The notes beneath the pieces were generated by a model, which did no database searches, was not told where the DNA came from, and saw nothing but the letters and a program-made list of their open reading frames with translations. Shown here one piece after another: positions 45,658 through 54,519 of a stretch of 64,000 bases of DNA (its first letter is position 1; each line of letters starts with the position of its first letter). The stretch spans positions 1 through 64,000 of the forward strand of contig CAYZQO010000006.1 in assembly GCA_964480725.1 (NCBI GenBank), given 5' to 3'. The position numbers and the translations under genes are program-made. This stretch comes from JAFGBI01 sp964480725 (lineage in GTDB: Bacteria > Myxococcota_A > Polyangia > Polyangiales > Polyangiaceae).

Positions 45658-46894
45658 AGCGCCGGCGCCCGCGCCCGAGCACCGGCACGTCCTGGTGTTC
45701 AACTGCGGCAGCTCGTCGCTCAAGTACAGCCTGCTCGAGATGCCGGGAGAGCGGGAGCTCACCCGCGGCGAGGCACAGCGCGTGGGCCCGGTGACGGCGG
45801 AGCCCGCGCGGATCCTGCACCGGCGCGAAGGGGTCCTGGAGACGGTGTTCCGCCCCATGGCGAACCACGTGGCGGCCTACGACGCGGTGATGGAGCTGTT
45901 CGAACGCGACGGGCTGCCGCGACCCGACGGGATCGGTCACCGCCTGGTCCACGGCGGGCGGCAGTTCGCCGGCGCCGCCTCCCTCTTCACCCCAGAGGCC
46001 GACCGCGCCCTCGACGCGGTGGCCGAGCTCGCCCCCATCCACAACCCGCCCGCCATCCAGCTCGTCCGCGGGTGCCGCGAGCGTGCGCCCGACCTACCCC
46101 AGGTGCTGGTCTTCGACACCAGCTTCCACGCCACCATCGGGGAGGCCGCGCGCACCTACGCCCTCCCCCGCGCCCTGCGCGAGGGACTCGGGATCCGGAA
46201 GTATGGCTTCCACGGCATCAGCCACCAGTACGTGGTGACGGAGGCCGCGCGGCTGCTCGGGATCCCGCTCACGGATCTCAACGCCGTGAGCTGCCACCTC
46301 GGCAGCGGGGGCGCGAGCCTGTGCGCCGTCGTCCGCGGCCGGTCGGTGGACAACACCATGGGCTACTCGCCGCTCCAGGGATTGGTGATGAGCACGCGCT
46401 GCGGGGACCTCGATCCCGCGCTCACCCTCCAGCTGCTGGCACGCGCTGGCGGCGACGCGCGAGAGGTGGAGCGACTGTTGAACCACCGGAGCGGCGTGCT
46501 CGGCCTGTCCGATCGCACGGCGGACATCCGGGACGTGCTGGCCGACTTCGGCGCCGGCGGGACCCTGGACGCGGTGGGCCAGACGTACCTGTGGCGCCAG
46601 CGCAAGTACCTCGGCGCGTACCTCACCCTGGCGGCGCCAGCGCGCGCCGTCATCTTCACCGACACCATCGGGGAGACCGTCCCCGCCGTTCGTGCCGCGC
46701 TCTGCGCCGGGCTCGAGACGTTCGGGGTCGAGCTCGACGAAGCCGCCAACCGCGAGGCGCGCGAGCTGCCGATCGACGTCGCCCGGAGGAGCAGCCGCGT
46801 CCGCCTGCTGGTCATCGCCACCAACGAAGAGCTGGCGATCGCGCGCACCACCGCCGCCGTGCTCGGAGGCGAACCTGCCACCCCAGGAGCATGA
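45632..46894 (+). CDS. Acetate kinase family protein, active-site complete
   Basis: 420 residues of the ASKHA fold. FNCGSSSLKY (Asn24), IGHRLVHGG (Arg104), FDTSFHATIGE (catalytic Asp162), YGFHGISHQYV (His194 and His198), CHLGSGGASLCAV, MSTRCGDLDP (Arg256) and the C-terminal TNEELAIAR Glu are present, so activity on acetyl-phosphate or a related acyl-phosphate is expected. The family also includes propionate and butyrate kinases; the substrate is open. GIGEN is changed to TIGET. It overlaps the M20 gene end by 26 bases, and the ATG of the degenerate paralogue follows 1 base after the stop. Confidence 0.87.
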   Translation: MAGLPTRFEAPAPAPEHRHVLVFNCGSSSLKYSLLEMPGERELTRGEAQRVGPVTAEPARILHRREGVLETVFRPMANHVAAYDAVMELFERDGLPRPDGIGHRLVHGGRQFAGAASLFTPEADRALDAVAELAPIHNPPAIQLVRGCRERAPDLPQVLVFDTSFHATIGEAARTYALPRALREGLGIRKYGFHGISHQYVVTEAARLLGIPLTDLNAVSCHLGSGGASLCAVVRGRSVDNTMGYSPLQGLVMSTRCGDLDPALTLQLLARAGGDAREVERLLNHRSGVLGLSDRTADIRDVLADFGAGGTLDAVGQTYLWRQRKYLGAYLTLAAPARAVIFTDTIGETVPAVRAALCAGLETFGVELDEAANREARELPIDVARRSSRVRLLVIATNEELAIARTTAAVLGGEPATPGA

Positions 46895-46895
46895 G

Positions 46896-48014
46896 ATGAA
46901 AGTACTGACCCTCAGACCCGGATCCCGCGCCCTGGGGTTCGCCGCCTTCACCTCCGAACAGAGCCGACCCCGTACCCTGGGCACGCTCCGCCTCCGTCCC
47001 GACGCGGAGCTCCGCGCCTCCCTCGGCGAGGCCCTGCGGGAGATCCTCGCCGAACACTGCCCCGAGCGGTGGCGACCGGAGCTGGTCGTGATCCGCGGCG
47101 CGCACGACGGGCACGCCTTCGCCGGTCCCGTCGCCGTCACCGACTCGAGCCTCGCCGCCCTGCGGCGGGCGACCGGGGCGGCCCCGCTTCAGCTCCCGCC
47201 CGCCATCGCCGCCGGCGAGGCCGTGCGGCGGGAGTTGCCCGGCGTCCCCGCGCTCTTCGTCTTCGAGTCGACCTTCTTCGCGACGCTGCCCGCGCGCGAG
47301 CGGGTGTACGCCCTCGATCGCGAGACGCGCACGACGCTGCGGGCGGCCCGCACCGGATTCCATGGGCTCCTCCACGCGGAGGCGGCGGACGCGGTGGCCC
47401 ACTACCGGGGGGCTCTCCGAGGCGGCGCGCCCGCGCGCGTCGCCTCAGTCTGCCTGGAGGCCAAGCCCGAGGTCGCGGGACTGTTCGGCCGCCGTCCCCT
47501 GCTGGTGACGAGCGGTGCGACCCCCCTCGAGGGGCTCCCGGGCGAGCGCGACTCGGGGGAGATGGATCCGGGGATCGTGCTCGCCCTGGCGCAAACGCAG
47601 CAACTCGGCCCCGATGAGATCAACGCCATCCTCACTCAGCAGAGCGGGCTCTTGGCCCTCTGCGAGGGCGCCGCCGACCTCGGCGCGATCCTGACCGGCA
47701 CCGACCCGTCCACCGAGCTTGCGCGTGGCGTCTTCGCCCATCACCTCCTGCTCGCCTGCGGCTCGGCCGCGGCGGCAGTGGGCGGGCTCGACGCGGTGGT
47801 GTTCTCGGGGACCCACGCCGCCGCAGGGGCGGCGCTCCAGGGACCGCTGGTTCGCCAGCTGTCGATCGCGCTGGCGGCGGACGCGCACGCGATCGACGTG
47901 CTCACGCTCGACCTCGGGCTCGACGAGGCGCTCGCCCGAGCCGGGGTGCAGGCGTGGCACGCCGCCGGGCCCGGCGTGCCGATCTCCGCGACGTCCGCCG
48001 CGGTCGACCCTTGA
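46896..48014 (+). CDS. Degenerate acetate-kinase paralogue (probable pseudo-enzyme)
   Basis: 372 residues. Same overall order as acetate kinase, but key residues are lost. The N-terminal phosphate loop is replaced by LRPGSRALGF. The catalytic Asp of FDTSFH is Glu in FESTFFATLP. FHGTSH becomes FHGLLHAEA; GTRSGDIDP becomes GERDSGEMDPG; the C-terminal NEE-x-IAR segment is absent. The reading frame is fully open with a good SD (AGGAGC), so it is expressed rather than a relic. Adjacent to an intact kinase, it may be a regulatory or heterodimer partner, like other pseudo-enzyme pairs; this is inference. Confidence 0.7.
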   Translation: MKVLTLRPGSRALGFAAFTSEQSRPRTLGTLRLRPDAELRASLGEALREILAEHCPERWRPELVVIRGAHDGHAFAGPVAVTDSSLAALRRATGAAPLQLPPAIAAGEAVRRELPGVPALFVFESTFFATLPARERVYALDRETRTTLRAARTGFHGLLHAEAADAVAHYRGALRGGAPARVASVCLEAKPEVAGLFGRRPLLVTSGATPLEGLPGERDSGEMDPGIVLALAQTQQLGPDEINAILTQQSGLLALCEGAADLGAILTGTDPSTELARGVFAHHLLLACGSAAAAVGGLDAVVFSGTHAAAGAALQGPLVRQLSIALAADAHAIDVLTLDLGLDEALARAGVQAWHAAGPGVPISATSAAVDP

Positions 48015-48472
48015 ACGGTCGGTGAGCTGAACGGGTGGCCATCGTTAAATAAGTGGCCTCCTTCCCGCGCGAGGACGCGGGCGCGCGCGGGAGCCTTCGG
48101 CGAAGGCTCCCGCTTGCGCATCACCACGGCGAGCGCGATCGCGGCGGGCAGCGGGGCCGATGGCTCACGGGTCAGGGAAGGGCGACGTCGCGCTCGGGCG
48201 GACACGCTCCCGAAACGCCCGGGGCGAGAAGGCACAAAACCGTTGCGCCGACGCTGCAGACCTAGTCTAAAGTGAGCTTGCTTCAGGAGCCCTCGCCGCT
48301 CTCACCCTCCGTGGGAGCCGCGGCCGGCACCGCAGACACCAAAGGAGATCCCCCTCAGGGCCCCGATCATGGCCGGGCGCGCCGCGCCCCGCAGCCGATC
48401 CCGCCACCGCGCCCCCCGCCCCGATCCTAAGGTGGGGCACCCTCCCGCCAGAAGCCTCGCGCCGCGATCGCC
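48015..48472. other. Intergenic region after the sigma-54 operon
   Basis: 458 bases. It holds the terminator at 48087-48113. A weak -10-like TAGTCT (48263-48268) is the only promoter hint for the downstream histidine kinase. No RNA gene was recognised. Confidence 0.5.
48087..48113 (+). terminator. Strong 12-bp hairpin terminator
   Basis: GCGGGAGCCTTC (48087-48098) pairs perfectly with GAAGGCTCCCGC (48102-48113) around a 3-base loop. The following bases are not T-rich, so it may work with Rho or act as a bidirectional attenuator. Confidence 0.6.
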
Positions 48473-50938
48473 ATGCTTACCCGTGACCTGGAGCGCGCGC
48501 TCCATGACTTCGCGATCGACGCGCCACCGCGGCCGCGCACCGTGCTGCTGGTCGACGACGAGCGCGACAACCTCGAGGTGGTCAGCGCCCTGCTCGAGGA
48601 CGAGCACGACATCCTGACCGCCACCGATGGCGAGGCAGCGCTCCGGGTCCTGGCGGCCGGAAGGGGGGTGGACCTGGTCATCGCCGACCAGCGCATGCCG
48701 GGCATGACGGGGGTGGAGCTGTTGACCCGAGTCGCGTCGGAGTATCCGGACACGGTCCGTATGGTGCTCACCGCGTACGACGACGTCGATCCGATGATGG
48801 ACGCCATCAACCGTGGCTCCGTGTTCCGCTTCCTCCTCAAGCCATGCCCGCCGGCGGAGCTCCGCCTCGCCGTGCGCGAGGGGCTCGAGGCCAAGGCAAG
48901 CGCAGCGCTCCTCCGCCACCTCATCGGCGCCCTGGGCGCGCGGCAGGACGAGCTCGCCCGCGTCGTCCGCAACCTCCGGCGCACTCAGGATCAGCTGATC
49001 GCGACCGAGCGCTTGACCACGATGGGTCGGGCCGCGTCCGGAGTGGTCCACAACGTCCGCAACCTCGGCATGATCGTGTCCTGCCTGGTCACCGAGATCC
49101 AGGGGGCGACCCCCCGCGCGGAGGCCATCACCGCCGGCCGCTCGGCGCTCGAGGGCCTCGATTCCCTGGTGGCGCTGCTGGAGAACGTCCGCGAGTTCGC
49201 CCGCAGCAACGAGGCCCAGCTCGAGCTCACTCGGACCGAGCTCGAGCCCTTCCTGCGGCAGACGGTGAGCATGGCGCTCCTCGAGCACGGCGGGGGATCC
49301 TGTGCGGTCGAGGTGGACGTCGCCCCCGATGTCGCCGCGGTGTCCGTCGACCGCGCTCGACTCCGGCATGCCGTCACCGCGGTGCTCAGCAACGCCCTGC
49401 ACGCGAGCCCGCCCGGCGGCACCATCACGGTCCGCGCCCGCGCCCACCAGCCCGAGCCCGTCGAGCCCGGCTCCCGGCAGCGGTGGTTTTCGGTGGAAGT
49501 CGAGGACCGAGGCAGGGGCATGGACGCCCTGACACTGGCGAAGGCGGGCGAGCCGCTCTACAGCGGCTTCGATCCCCCGCGCCTGGGCCTCGGCCTGACC
49601 GTGGCCCGGCTCACCGCGGCCGTCCACGGCGGGCAGCTGCTCCTCGAGAGCACCCCCGGCGAGGGGACGCGGGCCCGACTGATCTTCCCCGACGGCCCCG
49701 GAACCAGCCTGCCGCCCCGCGCGCGCGCCTCCTACCCGGTCGAAGCGAAACCCGAGGACGGGGCACCGATCCTGGGGTTCGTGGAGTCGCAGCGGGCGCC
49801 GCTCCGGATCGAGGTTGGCGCGCAAGCCGCCATAGAGGTCGCGTCGGCGGTGGCGAGCAGCCCCGGGCTCGGGGCTCACGTCCTGCCGATCGACCCCGCC
49901 GCCCCGCCCGAGCGGGGGCCCGCCATCCTCGTCCTGGCGGCGCAGGACCTGAGCGGACCCCAGGCGACCGCACTGCGCGCGATCGCGCGTGGTGCGGAGC
50001 CGGGTCGGCCGATCGTCGTCGGCGGGGCCGACGACCGGCGGCTCCTCCTGGAGGCGATCAACGAGTGGCGCGCGCACAGCCTGGTGCCGCGCGGCGCCCC
50101 GCCCGCCGCGCTCAGCGAGGCCATCCGCCGCGCCCATGGGCAGCTCAAGGTCGATATCGCGGTCGAGCTCTGCGCCCAGCAGCTCCTCGAGGAGTGCCAG
50201 CGCCTGGCGACCACCATCGCTGAGCTGGAGGCGACACAGGAGCGCCTGCTGCATGCGGAGCGCCTCGCCACTGTCGGGCGCATCGTGGGAGCCCTGATCG
50301 TGCGCATGGGCGACCAGTCCCGCCGGCTCGACGGCTTCCGGGACGTCCTCCGCACCGAGCCCCCGGGCGGAACCCCGTCGCGGGTTCGCCGCCGCGCCGA
50401 TCTCGCCGCGTACCTCGGTGAGGTGCACGACGGCTTCAACTCCTTGCTCGCGGACATGCTCGCGCTCGCCGAGGATCGGACGCCGCACCCGCGCGTGGCG
50501 TCGGAGGACCTCGACGTCCTCGTCTCGCGAACCGCCCGCGTCTTCCAGTACGACCCGCTCGGAAGGGAGCGCAACGTCCGCGTCGCCCCCGCCTCGGGGG
50601 CCCAGGTGCGCGTGGACGGGAGCCGAGTGCGCCACGCGCTCCTCAACCTCCTCCGCAATGCGGCCCAGGCGACCCAGCCGCATGCTCTGATCCAGGTGCG
50701 CACCTGGCGCGACGCCGGCACCGCCGTCATCGAGGTCATCGACGAGGGCGAAGGCATGTCCGAAGCCACCCTGAGCCGGCTCTTCACCCCGTTCTTCACC
50801 ACCAAGGGCGACTCCGGCATGGGGCTCGGCCTCCGCCTCGCCCGCGCCGCCGTCGAGGGCCACGGCGGGAGCCTCGAGTGCGCCAGTGCGGTGGGGCGCG
50901 GGACGACCTTCCGGATCCGGCTGCCGGCGGTGGATTGA
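48473..50938 (+). CDS. Receiver plus double-transmitter hybrid histidine kinase
   Basis: 821 residues, no transmembrane helix. 22-140: receiver with DD (28-29), phospho-Asp72 (ADQRMPGM), Thr100 and Lys123. 165-245: dimerisation helix with His193 in VHNVRN, a non-standard H box. 255-405: ATPase 1 with N box TAVLSNALHA and VEVEDRGRGM. 440-545: a degraded receiver-like segment. 570-660: second dimerisation helix where the His is replaced (IVRMGDQSRRL). 690-818: ATPase 2 with complete N, G1, F (FTPFFTTK) and G2 (GMGLGLRLA) boxes. The second half thus keeps an ATPase but has no phospho-acceptor at the usual place. It is first in the three-gene signalling unit, 14 bases before the next gene. Confidence 0.85.
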   Translation: MLTRDLERALHDFAIDAPPRPRTVLLVDDERDNLEVVSALLEDEHDILTATDGEAALRVLAAGRGVDLVIADQRMPGMTGVELLTRVASEYPDTVRMVLTAYDDVDPMMDAINRGSVFRFLLKPCPPAELRLAVREGLEAKASAALLRHLIGALGARQDELARVVRNLRRTQDQLIATERLTTMGRAASGVVHNVRNLGMIVSCLVTEIQGATPRAEAITAGRSALEGLDSLVALLENVREFARSNEAQLELTRTELEPFLRQTVSMALLEHGGGSCAVEVDVAPDVAAVSVDRARLRHAVTAVLSNALHASPPGGTITVRARAHQPEPVEPGSRQRWFSVEVEDRGRGMDALTLAKAGEPLYSGFDPPRLGLGLTVARLTAAVHGGQLLLESTPGEGTRARLIFPDGPGTSLPPRARASYPVEAKPEDGAPILGFVESQRAPLRIEVGAQAAIEVASAVASSPGLGAHVLPIDPAAPPERGPAILVLAAQDLSGPQATALRAIARGAEPGRPIVVGGADDRRLLLEAINEWRAHSLVPRGAPPAALSEAIRRAHGQLKVDIAVELCAQQLLEECQRLATTIAELEATQERLLHAERLATVGRIVGALIVRMGDQSRRLDGFRDVLRTEPPGGTPSRVRRRADLAAYLGEVHDGFNSLLADMLALAEDRTPHPRVASEDLDVLVSRTARVFQYDPLGRERNVRVAPASGAQVRVDGSRVRHALLNLLRNAAQATQPHALIQVRTWRDAGTAVIEVIDEGEGMSEATLSRLFTPFFTTKGDSGMGLGLRLARAAVEGHGGSLECASAVGRGTTFRIRLPAVD

Positions 50939-50952
50939 CCGCACAGTTCGAG

Positions 50953-53900
50953 ATGAAGCGCCAGATCGCGAACGAAGCGTGCTCGGGAACCCTTGCGCCG
51001 AGCGAGGCGCGAGCCCGCGTCGTCGTGGCGGCGACGCCCGGGGGGCCGCTGGCAGACGCACTGCGCCCGCTGGTGCACGAGGCGACCGCGCGGCTCGCCA
51101 ATGACATTGGCGAGGCCGTCGATGCCATTGCGGCCGACGAAACATGGGTACTGGTTTCCGAGGCTCGGCTCGGAACTGCGTCGGGTTTTGACCTCGTGCG
51201 TTCGGCAACGAGCCACAATCCCGATGTAACTGCGGTCATCGTGTACGACAGGTCGTCCCTGCCCGACGTCGTGCGCGCTGTGCGTGACGGCACGAGCGCG
51301 AGGTTCATTAGGTCCTCCCTCGAGGCGCCAGATCTGCTCAGCATCGCGCGCGGTTTCTTCGAGGCGCGAGCCGCCACCGAGTCGCATCGTGACGATCGAC
51401 GTTCATACCCGCGGGTATCCCCACCAGACGTCGCTGTCCTTGATCCGCCCCACGCCACACTGGTCGATGTCACGCCGAGCGGGATCGCACTTCGCTTGGA
51501 GGATGTTCCCAAATTGGACGGCGCCTTCCAGGTCACCTTGCGCACCAGTGGCGAGCGCCGTCTCCAACTGACCGCGGAGATCGTGCGCAGTGATAATGAC
51601 ACCTTCGGGCGCTGCACTATCGCCGCCCGCTTCCGCGATCCAACCCCGCGTGCCGTCAAGGCACTCCAAGTAGTCGTCCGCCGCCAACTCCTCTCGCAGG
51701 GCCCGCGCGAGATGCAGCAGCGCTTTCGCAACTCTGCAACGTCCAACGTCGTGCCAATCTCGGCCCGCGAGGACGTCGTACGGCTGCTCTCCCGGGCATG
51801 CAACGACCGGATCCAAGTCACCATTCAGGCAACCTCCGGCGCCTTGGGCTGGCGCGCGGCAATCCGCGCAGTGGATCCCTCGTCGGGTCATTTCGAAGTC
51901 GACGCGCCGCGAGCGGTTGCTGCCGTGGCCCCCGGTCAGAGCCTCGACTTCCTCCTCCAGTTGGAGTTCGAGAGCTACCTTTTCGAAGGTCGTCTACTTG
52001 CGACGGCGGTGCCTCGACTGATCTGCGAGTTCCCAACCGTCATCTATTACTCCGAGAAGCGCTCGCGCAGTCGCCTGGTTCTCGACGCCGAGGAGAGTCT
52101 GAGGGTCACCATCCCTCATCCGAGCGGCGGACGAGCCCACCTCGAGTTCCCCCTGCTCGATGTCAGCGCGCTGGGAGCCTCCTTCGCCGCGAACCTCGAT
52201 CGATGCATCATCTTTCCTGGGACCGTCCTCGAGCCGCTCCGCGTACATCAAGACGGTCAGGTCGTGCTGGAGGAGCGAGCCGAGGTCCGACACGTCACGG
52301 CCCTCGCTGACGGCCATCTGTTCAAGATCGGCGTGCACTTCCCTCCCCGCCGTGACCCCCGGCTCCTTTCTGCCGCGGACGTCAGCGCTTCCTCGGCAAC
52401 GATCGAGGTCGGCTCGGCGGACCTCCCCCCACCCATCGCCAAGGTCGTCAAGTTCTCGAACGAGGACGGCGAGGAAATCGTTGGGCTTCTTCACTCGACC
52501 GCTCGCCGTGCAGGAGCGTCGGGACCGGTCGTGGTGATTGCGCCGTCTTGGGGGTTCTCGAAGGAGTCCTTCTCCGCCTATGCGCTCTGTCTCGTCGAGG
52601 CGTTCGAGCGTGCTGGACAATCCGCCGCAGTGCTTCGCTTTGACTACACCCACCATAAGGGAGAAAGCTTCATCCCACCCCAGAACCGCATGCCGGGTCG
52701 TGAAGCCGTCGACTTTGCCCTTTCTCACGCCGTCTCGGACGTCGTTGCAGCCGTTGACTTCTGCTTCGCCAACCCCCTGTTCAGTCCGACTGACCTGGTC
52801 CTCTGCGGTCCGAGCTTCAGCGCGCCCATCGTCCTCCGTGCCGCTCGCCTCGACCCTCGAATCAAACATCTCGTTTTTCCAATGGGTACGCCTAGCACCC
52901 AGGCGCTCGTCAAAAACGCGTCTGGTGGACTCGACTACTTCGGCGCCTTCACCCATGGCGTTCGCAGCGGACTTGTCGACTTCCTCGGACTACTGCTCGA
53001 CATGGACAGCGGAGTGTCCGACGCAATCCGACATCACCTCGCGTTCGCGGCCGACGCACAGCAGGACCTAGCCGCAATCGACGCCTCGGTCGCCTGGATC
53101 GCCGGAAGGCACGACGCTTGGGTGAACCCGAGACAAGTAGAGGAGTTACTGGCCCAGGGAGCCCCGGGCCAAACGAGCCTTTCGCTGCTGGAGGTCGGCC
53201 ATCTCCCGACACATGAGGAGGGGATGGTGGTGGCGGTCGAGGTGGCTCGCCTCGTCTTCCGCAGGCTCGGGCTCGATGAGGGCGCGATTCGCCTCTCCCC
53301 CAAGGAGGTTCTTGACGCGCTGCAGGCGCTCGAGTGGGCACGCGCCCCGAAGGCGACGGTTAGCGATGTTGGCAACTACTGGCGCGGCTATTTGCTGGGC
53401 GCAACGCAAGAATCACTGGGGTTCGACATCCTCGGCTACACGCGCGAGTACGAGGCTCTGATGGCAACTCAATGCGAGTTGCTCGAACTCGCGGGAGCAG
53501 ACCGACTCCTCGACGCCGGCACCGGAACCGGCCAGTTCCTCCATCATCTCCTCGAAATCTGGCAGGGACCCCTCCCGAAGGAGATCGAGGCCGTCGATCT
53601 GGTGGACGACGCCCTTCTGCGCGCCCAGAAACGATTCGGGCGCACTCGAAGGCGGTCCGAGGTTGAATGCACCTTTCGGGTCGTGGATCTCGCCACGAGC
53701 CGCCTTCTGCCTATTCAACGCTTTCTGGCCGGCGAATACCACCGCGTTGCGTGCCTAAGGGGCCGCGTGGCGGGTCTGACGGATGACCTGGTGACCGGAC
53801 TCGAGCACGCCTACTCACAGCGTACCGGTGGGCTCGTTCACTCGGCCTGCAGGGGGGCGGTCGTTACGGCCACCGACCTGGCCTTCCTCGACGTGGATCT

Positions 53901-54516
53901 CCGGTCGGTCGCGCTCGATCTGGGGCGCGCTGCACGACTCCTGAAGGGTGCCCTCACTGAGGCTGATCTTCGGCCCGAGTTCGCGGCCGAGGCGCGCACC
54001 CTCCAGAGCGCGGGACGCCAACACCGGCTCCACGCCGGGCACCTCCGCATGGACCGCCTCGACTTCGGGAAAGCCGGGCGCCCCGCGCGCCTCGACTTCG
54101 CAGACGAGGCGTTCGACCGGATCCTCGTGAGCTTGGTCTTGCCGTATCTCATGAACGCCGATGAGACTGTCTCGGAATTGGTGCGCGCGCTGCGCCCCGG
54201 AGGACTGCTGGTGGCGTCCACGTTGAAGCCAGATCTCGACATTTCGCGGCTGCAGGAGGACCTTGTGCGACGCGTCGAAGCACAGGACATCGCCCCCCCG
54301 CACGGAGCCAACTCCGCCTGGCTGCTGGATGAGCTTCGTGCTTACACGGGCATGGCAGCATTTCTGCTGCGGCTGACCCAAGAGCGGACGTTCCGATTCT
54401 TCGACGCGACCGAATTGAGCGCGTTGATGGCCGCAGCGGGATTGCGTGAACTGAGGGTCCGCGGATCGTTTGGGGATCCGCCACAAGCCTACGTCGTGGT
54501 GGGCAGAAAGCCCTGA
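50953..54516 (+). CDS. Receiver-like / two PilZ-like / LuxD-like hydrolase / methyltransferase protein
   Basis: 1187 residues from ATG 50953 (TTG at 50935 is in frame). 20-140: receiver-like fold lacking a clear phospho-acceptor. 148-250: PilZ-like domain with RSYPR (150-154) and DVTPSG (172-177). 280-470: a second PilZ-like region with RSRSR (370-374) and DVSALG (403-408). 500-770: alpha/beta-hydrolase resembling LuxD acyl-transferase/thioesterases: RFDYTHHKGES, nucleophile CGPSFSAP (Ser621), Asp721 in WIAGRHDAWVNP, His750. 805-1187: SAM-dependent methyltransferase with motif I LLDAGTGTGQF and late motif FDRILVSLVLPYLM; residues 930-1045 look like an insertion. Codons use more A/T in third positions than neighbours. 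The combination suggests c-di-GMP-gated lipid or acyl chemistry; inference. Confidence 0.8.
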   Translation: MKRQIANEACSGTLAPSEARARVVVAATPGGPLADALRPLVHEATARLANDIGEAVDAIAADETWVLVSEARLGTASGFDLVRSATSHNPDVTAVIVYDRSSLPDVVRAVRDGTSARFIRSSLEAPDLLSIARGFFEARAATESHRDDRRSYPRVSPPDVAVLDPPHATLVDVTPSGIALRLEDVPKLDGAFQVTLRTSGERRLQLTAEIVRSDNDTFGRCTIAARFRDPTPRAVKALQVVVRRQLLSQGPREMQQRFRNSATSNVVPISAREDVVRLLSRACNDRIQVTIQATSGALGWRAAIRAVDPSSGHFEVDAPRAVAAVAPGQSLDFLLQLEFESYLFEGRLLATAVPRLICEFPTVIYYSEKRSRSRLVLDAEESLRVTIPHPSGGRAHLEFPLLDVSALGASFAANLDRCIIFPGTVLEPLRVHQDGQVVLEERAEVRHVTALADGHLFKIGVHFPPRRDPRLLSAADVSASSATIEVGSADLPPPIAKVVKFSNEDGEEIVGLLHSTARRAGASGPVVVIAPSWGFSKESFSAYALCLVEAFERAGQSAAVLRFDYTHHKGESFIPPQNRMPGREAVDFALSHAVSDVVAAVDFCFANPLFSPTDLVLCGPSFSAPIVLRAARLDPRIKHLVFPMGTPSTQALVKNASGGLDYFGAFTHGVRSGLVDFLGLLLDMDSGVSDAIRHHLAFAADAQQDLAAIDASVAWIAGRHDAWVNPRQVEELLAQGAPGQTSLSLLEVGHLPTHEEGMVVAVEVARLVFRRLGLDEGAIRLSPKEVLDALQALEWARAPKATVSDVGNYWRGYLLGATQESLGFDILGYTREYEALMATQCELLELAGADRLLDAGTGTGQFLHHLLEIWQGPLPKEIEAVDLVDDALLRAQKRFGRTRRRSEVECTFRVVDLATSRLLPIQRFLAGEYHRVACLRGRVAGLTDDLVTGLEHAYSQRTGGLVHSACRGAVVTATDLAFLDVDLRSVALDLGRAARLLKGALTEADLRPEFAAEARTLQSAGRQHRLHAGHLRMDRLDFGKAGRPARLDFADEAFDRILVSLVLPYLMNADETVSELVRALRPGGLLVASTLKPDLDISRLQEDLVRRVEAQDIAPPHGANSAWLLDELRAYTGMAAFLLRLTQERTFRFFDATELSALMAAAGLRELRVRGSFGDPPQAYVVVGRKP

Positions 54517-54519
54517 TCA

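Noticed and set aside
48087..48113. Hairpin as possible small RNA or attachment site
   Set aside because: A perfect stem with a 3-base loop right after an operon is best read as a terminator; no promoter or integrase is near.
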